A stretch of DNA of 64,000 nt from positions 9,740,099 through 9,804,098 of the forward strand of contig JAJEKV010000032.1 of NCBI GenBank assembly GCA_021234155.1. The letters run 5' to 3'. Position numbers and translations under genes: made by a program. This DNA is from Isoetes taiwanensis. Its lineage: Eukaryota > Streptophyta > Lycopodiopsida > Isoetales > Isoetaceae. The notes under the pieces are model-generated. The model was not told the DNA's origin. It worked only from the letters and a program-made list of their open reading frames with translations, and did no database searches. Below are positions 47,226-58,290 of this stretch, piece by piece (position 1 is the stretch's first letter; every line of letters starts with the position of its first letter).

Positions 47226-48219
47226 TTTCTTTACAACTCAAGTAGATTAAATTTTAAGGCACTTCCGTTAAGTACCGGGAGGAAGGACCAGGTAAAAAGG
47301 ATTGTGAAATTATTCAACCATGATGTTTGGGTTCTTTGTTTGCACCTCATAGAGATTACGCACATGGGGTCCATATAAAAGGCTGCAAATTTCTGACCTT
47401 TGTATCAAATAGGAGCAGCTTTTAGTGAACATTCGGAAGTGGATTTGGAACACATTGTAGGAAAGTTCTCCGTGAAGCATAATGGGTCGATGGTAGAAGT
47501 TGCAAGCGATGTGCATACTTCTAATGGCTCCCGAGGATGGAAAACATGATGGGACATATCACGCAAATGGTTGTGTGGGTGTTGATGATGGATTATGCAA
47601 TGTCGGTTCAAATACGGAAATTTTTTGGTTTGGGAACGATCAAAGCACGAGCAAATTGAAAGTTCAAAGTCAATTTATAGGTGCGAGTTTCTTACATATT
47701 TGTTGAGGTTTAATTATGTTATCATATACTAGGACTAGGAACATGAAATACAAATGTAAATGCCCTTAAACCGATTTCAGCGATATATCATAAATAATAT
47801 AGTTGAAATCTCGCCTTGAGTGCCGAGCTCGGATGATGATGATCTTCTTTGAAGCGAGCTCATCCGGACAGGAAGATGATTATGGGTGTGATCTTTGTCC
47901 TTGCTTGGGAGAGGTATGTAGATATTCTTAGCTAGATTTTGAAAATATGTTTTTGAAACATGTTACAATCATTGGTGATTGTTGATTCGGGCATGACGAC
48001 GATTCTTTGCGGATAATTTGTTCATACCATAGGGTGTCTATACGGAGAGAGGAACTTGTCTTAACTTTCAAGCTTCGGATCACACTTTAGATCCAAGCTC
48101 ATGCGGGGAGTAACCTTGAATTGGCTGAGGTAGTATTTTGTTTGCTTTATAATATGTTGACTTTCTAATATTCACATGTTGCTTCAATGCTTCCGCCTTC
48201 ATTAGTTTTGGACGCAAAG
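47226..48219. other. Exon-like pieces of unknown identity before the DENN gene
   Basis: Open blocks at 47412-47540 (SEHSEVDLEHIVGKFSVKHN), about 47850-47915 (DDYGCDLCPCLGE before GTATGT) and 48034-48125 (VSIRREELVLTFKLRITL with one TAG, then IQAHAGSNLELAE). They may belong to the DENN gene upstream region or to another fragment. Confidence 0.3.
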
Positions 48220-49832
48220 CATTAGCCGAGGAAGAAGCTCTTTTATTATCTATTTGGACTTGGCGGCCCGTCTGAGATCTCTCTCACTTGAGTGTAAGGC
48301 TGCTGCTCATTTGACAAAAAGATGTTGGTTTCAGAATTGAAATGGCAACATTCTACTTTTATGTGCATTTAGTTAATCCTTATTGTTGCAGGTTATGACA
48401 ATGCTTGCTGGAGTATTGGTGGAAAAGCAAGTTGTGGTTATTTGTTAGCCTAACTAACTCGAAATTTCTTGTTCAGGGAATCTTGTTCGCTGTTGTGTTT
48501 CCGTTGAAACCTATGCTTAGGCCACTTGAGTGGCAAAGCCTCTTGCTTCCGGTATGTACAATTATTCTTATTCATGCCATCTGTTAGCGCCATAATGAAA
48601 GACAAACAAGTGTAATAGCCTAGACACAAAATAGGGAGCTTTTGATTTGGGAGAACTTTAAATATATAATGAATAGGGGCACGTTTGATGTCATATACAA
48701 TGCTTTGTCCACAGTTAAAGGTCTAAAGTTCATTTGCATGCCACCAAGTCCTTGTTCACCAGGTCCTTCCTTGTATGTTCAATGCATGTTGAAGATGCAC
48801 TTTCGATTGGTAAAATGGATTAACATGTAAAGACATACAGAGTTAATGGGTTGTTTGCTAAGGAATAGTAGTGTAACTCTTAAAAAGGTCTGCACATCTC
48901 GTTCCATCTTCTTTTGACAGGCCAAATAAAATGTTGGATTATTTGGATGCTCCAGTACCGTTCATTGTGAGCCATCTATAACCACCAAGGCCTGTTGAGT
49001 TGCATGTCTTATGTCTATGCCTAGCGTGATTTCTCTTCTATAGGTTGGGGTGCAGCACAAAACGTCTGAAGTGCGTGTCACGACCTCCAACTTGATGCGT
49101 GTCAATGTCTACAAAGACCAGGTATTCATCTCCAATAGTTTAAATGGTTTTGAATCTTTGTATTGGGAATATTTTACATGACATTTTGTCTTGGGATTCT
49201 CCAACAATGATAGTTGTTGCATTCTACAGGTGAAAATGGCATCCCTGCCTTAGTTACCAAGGCATCGGGAGTTAGCATTGGCATTGGAACCATATTACTC
49301 CAAACTTGCTGCTGAAAAGGAGTCTGCCAGTCGGCATCCTATGCATGAGTATAGTGAGTCACAGGTTAATCATCTTAACAATTCACTTGGTTATATTAAT
49401 AAATACTTTATTTAGATTTGGTATGGTGGCGTATATGTCTTAAACTCAGGCAAAAGCCACAGAAGGGTTTTTAGCAGTCTTATGAAGTTACCTGGAATCC
49501 CTGTGCATGGATGTCAGGTCACATACAATCACAAATGTTCAGGCAAATAATGACAGAGTAGCAGTAATAGAACTTTGTTAAATGAATATTGTTTGAGGGC
49601 CATCATTCTGGATTTCAGGTGTCATTACTTCTTAAGGAGAGTTTCATTGATTCTTTTGCAAGTCATGATCGTCCTTTCATCAAGGTTGGTATTAAATGCC
49701 ACTCATCTTGTTGGACCATGTGGGTTAAGTTTTATAAATGTTGATTTAGACGAGAACTTGGCAGCTTTTTGCAGATACACAACTGTTCTCAGCCACACAG
49801 ATGATGTTCTCTCAAATTTTCAAACTGATTAG
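48220..49832 (+). pseudogene. DENN-domain protein gene, C-terminal half, decayed
   Basis: Exon-like blocks at about 48220-48293, 48392-48448, 48477-48551, 48921-48966, 49044-49121, 49230-49364, 49450-49557, 49619-49684 and 49775-49832, most with GT and AG borders in agreeing phase. They read MLAGVLVEKQVVVIC, FPLKPMLRPLEWQSLLLP, NKMLDYLDAPVPFI, VGVQHKTSEVRVTTSNLMRV, LPRHRELALALEPYYSKLA, SYLESLCMDVRSHTITNVQA and VSLLLKESFIDSFASHDRPF, the central and C-terminal part of plant DENN (Rab exchange factor) proteins. Stops: TAG 48446, TAG 49251, TGA 49483. Frameshifts near 48270 and in the last exon. Plant DENN proteins are linked to Rab GTPase activation in membrane traffic. Confidence 0.88.
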
Positions 49833-49957
49833 TGCATTGTATCTAAAATGCCGTACACTAGCCTTAAGTATTCTTTCCTCCCTTGTTCAAGGGATGGATT
49901 TTGTATCTATTTTCTGTATTTGAAATCTAAAGGAATGCAATATACAAAATTTTGCAT

Positions 49958-50042
49958 CTTTCTGAGCGGAGTGACATTAACTGGCATTAAAATGTCATCC
50001 GTTTCTGAGCGGAGTGACATTAACTGGCAGTAAAATGTCAGC
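49958..50042 (+). repeat. Tandem duplication, about 42 bp
   Basis: TTTCTGAGCGGAGTGACATT occurs at 49958 and again at 50001, followed each time by AACTGGCA.TAAAATGTCA. Confidence 0.8.
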
Positions 50043-50511
50043 CGAAGCAACTTCATGCATAGGAGTGTCGGAAGTGTGCTTTAGTGGATATGCACGTCAA
50101 AAGTTTCTGAGAGGAATACCATGTAATGTGGCGAGTGCAAAGACAATTCAAGCTCGCATTCGATCAGGTCCGGTCATATCCAACTTAATCATTATCGTTG
50201 CTTGGCTTATCAGCCAAATTGTTTTATGAAATTTGCAATTCTTTTACTTTTCTGGCCGTTTTTTCGCAAGGCCCCGCCGAGATTGTTGGCGGCGCCGCTC
50301 AGCGCCGCTTAACAAGGGTCCCTTTTTCTTCGGTACACGTGTGGGTCATTAATCAATGGCCCTTCTATCTTGTATTGATTTCCTTGCATTCCTTCTAAAT
50401 ATTGTTATCAATAGCTTAGATTTGACGTGCATAATAGGGGGGATAAATTGTGTGGACTGCTCTCAGTGACAACAAATTCAAAAATAATTTGACGACATTC
50501 GAATTTGTTTA
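50043..50511. other. No recognised gene
   Basis: Open stretch 50043-50205 (SEVCFSGYARQKFLRGIPCN) is exon-like but not recognised. There is a GC-rich palindromic patch (GGCGGCGCCGCTCAGCGCCG) near 50290. Confidence 0.35.
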
Positions 50512-50681
50512 GACAGAATGCTTATCATGTCAGGGTAACGGAGTGCCCTACATGTAAGGGTGAAGGATATGAAGTTCTAAAAGACTTGTCCGCAAAAGCT
50601 ATATTGAAGGCAAGGGCTAATGCAACGGATGCTGCAACCTGTAATATAGCTGGGTATTCTCTTTCACAATACAAAGGTTAA
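50512..50681 (+). pseudogene. Possible DnaJ-type cysteine-rich fragment
   Basis: Two CxxCxGxG motifs in adjacent frames, CLSCQGNG near 50520 and CPTCKGEG near 50550, then an open stretch (EVLKDLSAKAILKARANATD) ending at a GTTAAG donor-like site. CxxCxGxG pairs mark the DnaJ zinc-finger class of chaperone-related proteins. A frameshift separates the two motifs. Identity is tentative. Confidence 0.4.
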
Positions 50682-51240
50682 GTAGAGTAATTTACTTATG
50701 CTTTAGCTAGTAACTGACCAAGATCATATAAAAACCAATTTATCCTGCAATGGCTTTTGCCAAAATGGATGAGTACGATAAAGTCCAAAGGCGTAACGTT
50801 TAGAAAAGACAAATTTACAAATTGGATAAAATGGCATCCATCCATGCTCCCATCGAATTTAAAGTTTTCAATTTATTGTCATGTGGTCCTTTGGGTGCAG
50901 ACTAAATGGTGAATTACAAATTCAGTTTAAAGACAACACTTGGCTATGTTGACTAGTTGTTGAGCTAAATACAAATCCCCTGGGTGATTAAATCAGAAAG
51001 GGGAAAATGTATTTTATTTTGTGTTCTTTGACAAGTAGAAATCCTCACTTCCCACTTATGGTCTTTAAACTTGGCTATCTTGCATACGTTGCCCAAAAAG
51101 TGGAATTATTGCTACACTTGTTCAGGTTCCAGAGGATGTCGTGAATGTGAAGGTCGCGATTGGATGTCTTGAATGCTACAATTGGCCATGTAATATATTA
51201 TTTGATTGGAAATGTGGAAAAATCTAAGTTAATCCATTCA
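50682..51240. other. No gene recognised
   Basis: AT-rich spacer before the PPR relic. No motif seen. Confidence 0.5.
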
Positions 51241-51718
51241 TGCATTCTAGAATGCAAATATGCTGGGGAAACTTTTTGTGGCATCTGCCCTTATTAATGT
51301 CTATGGAAGGTGTGGAAGTTTGGAGAATGTCAATCTTTTGTTTCACATAATGTATGGAAGGGACTTCAAAGCTTGGGTCACTGTAATGTAAGCACACACT
51401 GAACAAGGTTATGATGAGGAGGCATTGCAGCTTGTTCATCTGTTGCACTCCAATAATACCAAATTAAATGTTGTCAATTTCACTGTTATTTTGGATGCCT
51501 GTACTGAATCTAGCATTTGGGCATCAAACATTTCTGTGCAGAATGCATTGATTGACATGTATGACAATTGTGGCAGTTTGGAGGAGGTTGTTATTGTGTT
51601 TGATAACATGAATGTCCGTGATCTATTATCATGGAATACTATAATTTCAGCACATACATGGAATTGTGGTGGGAGGGAGGGCCTTCTTCTATTATGGCAA
51701 ATGCTATTAAGTTCTTAG
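51241..51718 (+). pseudogene. PPR protein relic
   Basis: Reads FVASALINVYGRCGSLENVN, GRDFKAWVTVM, stop, AHTEQGYDEEALQLVHLL, VVNFTVILDACTESS, then NALIDMYDNCGSLEEV and VRDLLSWNTIISAH. These are L, S and P motifs of PLS-class PPR proteins. One in-frame TAA near 51388 and a deletion between TESS and the next L motif show decay. No start or end domain. Confidence 0.82.
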
Positions 51719-52317
51719 CAATCTTATTTAATTTATAATATGGAGTTCTTCCTTCATGTCAACTAAATCGACATGCAAAACCACTGACAATTTCTAAGTC
51801 TTTTGTATTGTCTATTACCCTCTAAGTTATAAGGAATTAAAGTTCTCTTGCAAAGGATCAAGTGGCGTGTACACAAGTCCCTGCTTCTTGCTGTATAGGC
51901 TACAACTTATCATAACAATGGCATTATATTGTAACAATGGCATTTGGTTTTCCATTAATATGTTAAATGCTTTCAACATGTTAAATTTCATGATGGTTTG
52001 TACCCAAAATTAATTGACACCAACCAACTTAAATACACATATTAGAAATGGGATTAATACATTAGCAAAGCACTTAAACGCGCATATTCAAAACAGGATA
52101 GTTATATTATCAAAGCACGAATTGATTGTTTTTTACCATTGGGTATTCTATTCTTAATATATATTTGTGTGCATTCACTAGGAAAATAAAAGTATGTATT
52201 CATACAAGACGTGTACAATTTCATTACTAATATAACTAGCTCCGATATAAGAAATGACCCAACAAGAACCATTAAAACGAAAAGACAACAAGAAATATGA
52301 AAACACACTCTCGGGCC
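51719..52317. other. No gene recognised
   Basis: AT-rich, with only short spurious frames. Confidence 0.5.
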
Positions 52318-52355
52318 ACCGGAGGGCAACCCTCCGTGCGCAGCACCTTGTTTGC
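52318..52355 (-). repeat. Solitary end of the 427-bp inverted-repeat element family
   Basis: The complement reads ACAAGGTGCTGCGCACGGAG, the start shared by both arms of the 6175-6601 element, with the GGGTTGCCC hairpin extended to GGAGGG-TTG-CCCTCC. The other end is not found nearby. Confidence 0.65.
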
Positions 52356-52560
52356 TTTTTCTAGTTAGAAAAAAAAAAAAAACAAATTAAAAATTTAAAG
52401 CAATATTTAATTCAAAAGTTTCGTCAAGTCCAAATACATATAAATGTAGTGATAATAATAACTTTAGCCAAATATGTTTCATAAAATACTGCAAGTTTTT
52501 GAAAAATAGCCAAACTATTTTTTATGAAAAAATAAATAGCATGTTTAATTTTTTCCCAGA

Positions 52561-53250
52561 TTCTTATAAATAGAAGAATGTACCATTTTTGTATAATGGA
52601 GATTAGGCTTCTTGATTTGGAGTCTAGGTAAGCAATTGTTCTTGTCCTTTTTTTTTTTTTTTTTATATTTTAACTTTTAACCTTAAACTTTTCAGAGGCC
52701 ATGTTCAGGGGGACTGTAGGAGTTTTCTACGGCTTACCAGGGAAGAAAAGATCTCTTGGAGGCCTTTTGTTCACTATAATAATTTTACTCTTATTAGTGC
52801 CCTTCATCATCTCGAGCTTTTTTGCGGTTGTACATCGGAATTGAGTTTGTAAAATACTCTGATTATGAAGTATTTCAAACCAAACTTGTTCCAACACTCT
52901 CCCTCCAATAATGTAGAGTTTGGGTTTTATCTTCTTCTCTTGCTTCTTCTTGTTCCTTAAATTCTATCAAAGTTTTTTCTATAATGTTGTCTAAATTATG
53001 AAAGATTAATTTTTTTCTTTTTTCCCAAGTTATTTCTTAATGTTTGTCTTTCTTTCAAGCATGCTAGTTCTAGCGAGAAAGGTTGTGATCTTGAGAAGAG
53101 TGATATTCTTTGTATGGTATATCTCCTCTATCATCTACTTTTTGGACATTCTATACAAGAATGTACCATTTTTGTAGAATGGAGATTACGCTTCTTGATT
53201 TGGAGTCTAGGTAAGCAATTTGTCTTGTCCCCTTTTTTTTTTTTTTTTAA
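52561..53250 (+). repeat. Duplicated first-exon-like block
   Basis: About 85 bp around AAGAATGTACCATTTTTGTA, running through ATGGAGATTAGGCTTCTTGA to a GTAAGC donor and then poly-T, is present at 52574-52660 and 53158-53248 with few differences. Each copy has an ATG followed by eleven codons (MEIRLLDLESR) and a donor. A TATA box (TATAAATAG, 52564-52572) precedes the first copy only. Confidence 0.6.
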
Positions 53251-53659
53251 GGAAATTTAGGGCTCCTTACTCATAATGGTTTTGACAGAATGGTCAAGCA
53301 TGGTATAAGTATATCAACAGAACTGGATACACTTCCTACACTACATGTAAGGATTAAGAGAAGTATAGGCCATGATGACACAATATGACCAAATACAATA
53401 CAGTAGACATAGTCTGACATAGGGTATGTATACAGACCCGGTTATTCAAACATATACACAATGGTCTAGGGTATATTATATGTATCATTTTACTTCTGAG
53501 AATAATACAATAGATATTTGCATAGATGCAATATACATTTGTGTAAGTAATTAAACCCTAAAATGTGGTATTCAATGACGGCGGGCTTGTAAAGTGGTCA
53601 AGACCAACTGACCTTGCAGGCGATCTATGACATTAGTCCAGTAAACGATCCTCTGTTAA

Positions 53660-54017
53660 ATGCAGGCGCCCACATACTTTTCCGAAGATGAATACTCATC
53701 GGAATCAGATTATGAAGACCTTAACTTAACCGGCTTGAAGCGGGAACTTGAGGTATACTCTGCTACAACAGATAGTGCGAATCACAGTATGGATTCTAGA
53801 AGCTCTAGAGGAGGATATGGCCAAAAGAGAGGCGGATTTCAAAGGGATGACAGAAATTTTCAAAGAGGTCTCAAGCATTTTGGCAAAAGACGTCAAGATG
53901 AATATCATGAAGCACAAAAAATCCAGGACACTCAGGAGCTGGATGGCGATCCAGACTTCGATCAGTTCTTCCTTTGCATCTATAGATTTTATTAAAAGCA
54001 ATGGTTGCAGGTGTTAA
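53660..54017 (+). pseudogene. Unidentified acidic and coiled-coil coding remnant
   Basis: Frame 53660-53995 begins with an acidic stretch (EDEYSSESDYEDLNLTGLKR). A second frame, 53770-54017, carries a helix-forming stretch (LEALEEDMAKREADFKGM, TEIFKEVSSILAKD). Together they look like one protein broken by a frameshift near 53790. A TGCAG acceptor-like site sits just before 53665. Family not recognised. Confidence 0.35.
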
Positions 54018-56596
54018 TATTATAACTGGCTTTTGATTTCGTATGATAAGTTTCATAAGATAGGTCAGTATATAATATTTCAGACAATTGCTAGATACAG
54101 TGGTTATACATAAGTTAGGCGGTTAGCAATGGGTTAACATCTGAGTTTTATCAAGGTTACAACAGATAACCTTAAGACAATAAATCAGCTGATATACTAG
54201 CAACAACGGCTTGTTATTAATATAAATAAGTTGTCGTTCCTTCTATCTACTAAAATAGAAGCTTATCTTCAGCTAGTTGAGAGCCTAGGTATGACCTCAC
54301 TTTGAACATATAGTAAAATAATACAGCCAAGTGATGAGTTACAAAACAGGGCTGTAAGCTGCTGGTAAAAAGCAGGTTCAAAAATCTGGAATATATTGTT
54401 TCAGGGATAATTTTATCTTTATTACTGTTTCCCAAGTTGATCACATAGATTAATCTTGTATTTCTATACATCCTGATGGTCAAGACTGGCTTATAGGGCA
54501 AAAGGAACAATGGGTAATCAGCGAAGAGCTGAAAACCCCAACGTACCTTTTGGCCCTTGCCCTAATACCATTTTCATGCTAACAGGGTATTGTTTGGCTG
54601 CAGGTACGGGGTTTTATTCTCATTGTCTCTTTTGCTTTACCAGTATGGTCTGGCTGAAAGGATGGTTCAAATTCTGATCAACACGGCAGTTGGCTCCTCT
54701 ATACAACACAAAAAAATTGTTGCCTGCTAAGCACACGAACATGGTTCATTTTCATCTGAGTTTTTTGTCTTACATTATCTACTTATTATACATTTTGCTG
54801 AATAGTATGGATTATGGTACAGTTTCAGCTTATACAGTTAAGTTTTCTTCCAAAAAATGAAACCTGATAAGTTTTGAAGTGGAAACACCATTCGGTAATG
54901 AAATCCAATTTTGTATGGTAAGATGTGCCATGGTAAATGAAATGAATGCAGACATGTATGATATTTGGTTCTATTTACTGATATATCATGGTTTCGTGCT
55001 TGAAATTCAGCTCTAAAAGTTAGACTAAAAAGTATATGCATTAACTTAAACACATAGACCATTTTTAAGCATTTTAACATGCTGATCAGACTGTATTATT
55101 TGGCTGGCCCATAATGATTATGTACAGTCTTTAAATCCTATTTAGTTTGCTGACTAAGGTAGGATAATATGATCCTTAGAATGTTGTTTACAATAAGCCT
55201 AAGGTAGTACCAATTTTGGTAAATCATAGACTGTCAAAGGACAGAGATCAAGATGCTGAATCTAAACATTTGAATATGACATGTTATTATCTTGAGACTT
55301 TAAAAGATATTGAGGCAATAGGATATTAATGACCCAATCATGCTACATGTATAAACCTTATATAAGTATAACATGATTCCAGATAGGCATTTAATCTAAG
55401 ACACGGAAAAGTTTCAAAATTCAAGGTTATGATACAGTGTTGACCATTATAATTTGTATCCATTATACTTTAAGACTGAACATAAAGTGGCCTCATTATT
55501 AAGGCAGTTAATATTTATGTAAAAAGATATGTGGCCCAGTTAGGGATGGTCATTGAGATCTATTGATGCATATTAGAAATTTGATCATGAGAGGTAAAAT
55601 GATACTATACTAGAAATGCTCAGGTTTGTAGTAGAGTGATAATACTGCCAAGGGATTGACTGAGGCAGATGTCTGGTCTAGGATTCTAGTTCAGGCTGGG
55701 TTTTTTTTAGATACTTCACTACATTGGAGACATCGGGTGTTGTCATTTACCTTCTCTCCACTGGTCTGAGCTATTAAATTGTCCTAAGCTGCAACTTAGG
55801 AATATGGATGATGTTAAATTGGGATCTATACCCATTCCATTGCGTATTACTAATAAAAATAATGGCCCTTTGGCACATGTTGAGTGCAGGATGCAGCTGA
55901 TGACGATATGGAGTATGAGGTCATAACCCCCAACTTGCACAAGGCCCCCAAAATTGAACCATCATGATTTTTTTTTAATGGTTTAATGGTGGAAACTAAA
56001 TTTATAAATCAGTACATGTTAGTGGGTTCAAAAGTTTACAAACCATGTCTAGTTATCTAATGTGGTTCATCAACATATTTTTCTAAGGTGATAAGACAAC
56101 ATTGTTTTATGACATGGTATTAAAACATAGCAATTTTAGTTGGTCTCTGTGACAACTTGAACTATATGGTTCATCGATATATTTTTCTAAAGTGATAAGA
56201 CAACGTTGTTTTATGGCATGGTATTGAAACATGGCAATTCTATATGATATGTATTATTGTTTAGTATGTCAAGTTTATTAGACTGGTATTTGATCACATC
56301 TATCTTCTTCAATATATTGACATGGTAATTTTAGGTGCATAATTCTCATGATATTTTACAGTGATTAATCACCAATACACAATGTGGTAAACGATCTTGG
56401 TTTAAATATGCTAATATGACTTTTTAATTCTATTTCTCTCTATGGTACTAAAATATAATTATCTCAGTTAGTTTATCTAACAACTTAAAATGTCGAATAC
56501 GAACTTATGCTTAATATTTCAAGTTTAATAGAATGGTATTTGATCGTATCTATCTTCCTCGATATATTGACTTGATAAATTATTCAGATATTTTAT
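54018..56596. other. No gene recognised; local repeats
   Basis: AT-rich. Two imperfect copies of a block of about 75 bp around TGATAAGACAACRTTGTTTTATGRC lie near 56065 and 56175. A second pair around TGGTATTTGATCRYATCTATC lies near 56284 and 56534. Confidence 0.5.
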
Positions 56597-56744
56597 AGCA
56601 ATTAATGGACAAGATATAAAGTGACAAATTGACATGGTTTAAATTTGTTAATATGATTTTTTTTCCTTATAGCAATTAATGGACAAGATATAAAGTGACA
56701 AATTGACATGGTTTAAATTTATTAATATGATTTTTTTTCCTTAC
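56597..56744 (+). repeat. 74-bp tandem duplication, one mismatch
   Basis: Unit starting AGCAATTAATGGACAAGATA at 56597-56670 and 56671-56744; only TTTGTT against TTTATT differs. Confidence 0.9.
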
Positions 56745-57465
56745 GATTTTGAATAGTCAATCGATATGATTTTGAAATGGTCACAACAACCCCAATACAT
56801 ACTAGGTCCTCCACATCTTGTTTTTCAATGTGATTTTTCCAACAAAAAAAAAAACATAAAAAAACTATGTGGTGATTTTTGTCCAAATTTGCTAGAAAAC
56901 TATCTGTAGTTTTTAGCTATATGTATTTTTTTTCAGAAATATTTACACGTAGAAATTAACATGTGTTTAATAAAAGATATAGTTAAAAGACATGGGTTAA
57001 AATATTTTGTTAAAATGCCATCATTTGTTACTTTATAGCTTTTTTTACATTCTTATTTTATAACCTTTGATCATGTTTTAATCCGGGTGAGGATAAAAGT
57101 TTCTTTGAGAGAATGAGAATGCTTTAATTTTGAGTGTCATAAGCATGAAGTATCTCAAACAAAAAATCCATGGGCCAAAAAAATCTGGAGCCTTTGCATT
57201 ATGGAGCAAGCATTCCACCCTATGTACTTCCCTCTTCTGGCCCTATGTACTTCCCTCTTCTGCTTTCTATATGGATGCATCATGCATCGTTTCCCGCTCT
57301 GCACTACCCTAAAAGGAAAAATATCACTTCAAGATCAAGAAATTGAAAGTATATAATCCAAAAAACAAAACAACAAAAACAGATCTATTCAAATGATGCA
57401 CAAGACCTTTTTTCACAATCTCATGATGGCATTTCTATACAGCTGAGTGTAAATCACCTCATTTC
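56745..57465. other. No gene recognised
   Basis: AT-rich. A direct duplication of CCCTATGTACTTCCCTCTTC lies at 57219 and 57241. Confidence 0.5.
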
Positions 57466-57795
57466 ATGCATGCTTCCATGTTACATAGAGTTCCTGTCAT
57501 GGAAGCTGTATTTGGGTCTCAAGAGTTTCCCATACCTACTATAAACAATCATCAATTCCATGAATATCATGTAATGCCTGCTGAGAACAAGAAACATACA
57601 CATTATGTCAACCATGAGACTCATATTCAAACTGCCAGCATCCCTGACAACAATAATACTGAAGATATTATATTGACAGGAGGGCAAGCAAAAAGAAGAC
57701 AACCAAATATGCAAGAACAAGCGATGAATGAAGGTCAGGCAAATGGCAATGAAAGTGATACTCAGTTTGAAAAGGATACCACGCATCTTGTTTGA
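57466..57795 (+). CDS. Hypothetical 109-codon frame
   Basis: Open frame with polar, Q/N/H-rich composition (VNHETHIQTASIPDNNNTED, NEGQANGNESDTQFEKD). No known domain, no signal peptide or membrane segment. It could be an exon of a larger gene. Weak support. Confidence 0.25.
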   Translation: MHASMLHRVPVMEAVFGSQEFPIPTINNHQFHEYHVMPAENKKHTHYVNHETHIQTASIPDNNNTEDIILTGGQAKRRQPNMQEQAMNEGQANGNESDTQFEKDTTHLV

Positions 57796-57929
57796 CCGGT
57801 ATATCTTGAGCTCTGGAAGAGCTAAGTCCGGAGGTCAAGAGTTGAACCTGAATTTGAGACAATGGTGCAGCAAAAAAGGCCATTTTTGCATCAATCTGCT
57901 CCTCGAAACAAGAAAAAGTTGGATCAACA

Positions 57930-58288
57930 AAAGCTGCTCATGATATGCTTTTGATGAAAGCATGAAATGAATCCTGGTATAGGGCACATAATCGGTCTGG
58001 AACTCTGTTATGTCAACATTCGCAGCACCATCAAACCAGAGAGATGCTATCAAAGAAGCAATAACCTGTAAAGAGCAACAGTTCAATACAAGTGCAGAAG
58101 ATTTAACATACAACGTTGAAGCAAGTTAAAATAAAACTAAAGCAGACAGAATTTGTGAATATTAGCACATCATAAAAACAAGCAATTCCCTGAAAAACGA
58201 TTCTGTTAAAATTTGTGTAAGTTGGCCGCTCAATGTCAAGGAATGGCGATACATCAGTAAGGAGTGAATCAGTGTTATAGGGCTCCAT
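57930..58288 (-). pseudogene. Alpha-tubulin gene fragment
   Basis: Minus-strand block 58288-58190 reads MEPYNTDSLL, then LDIERPTYTNFNRIVFQ, corresponding to alpha-tubulin VEPYN ... SLDIERPTYTNLNRLVSQ with the middle shortened. Block 58065-57930 reads [38 protein letters not shown] and KAYHEQL, with about eight residues lost between LSS and KAYHEQL. The gap between blocks sits at a known kind of intron site: the acceptor CAG at 58066-58068 is kept, but the donor GT is GG. Tubulin forms microtubules; this copy cannot. Confidence 0.85.
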
Positions 58289-58290
58289 AA

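Noticed and set aside
47500-47706. 68-codon plus frame as an independent gene
   Set aside because: No domain and no start context; more likely part of a decayed exon or chance.
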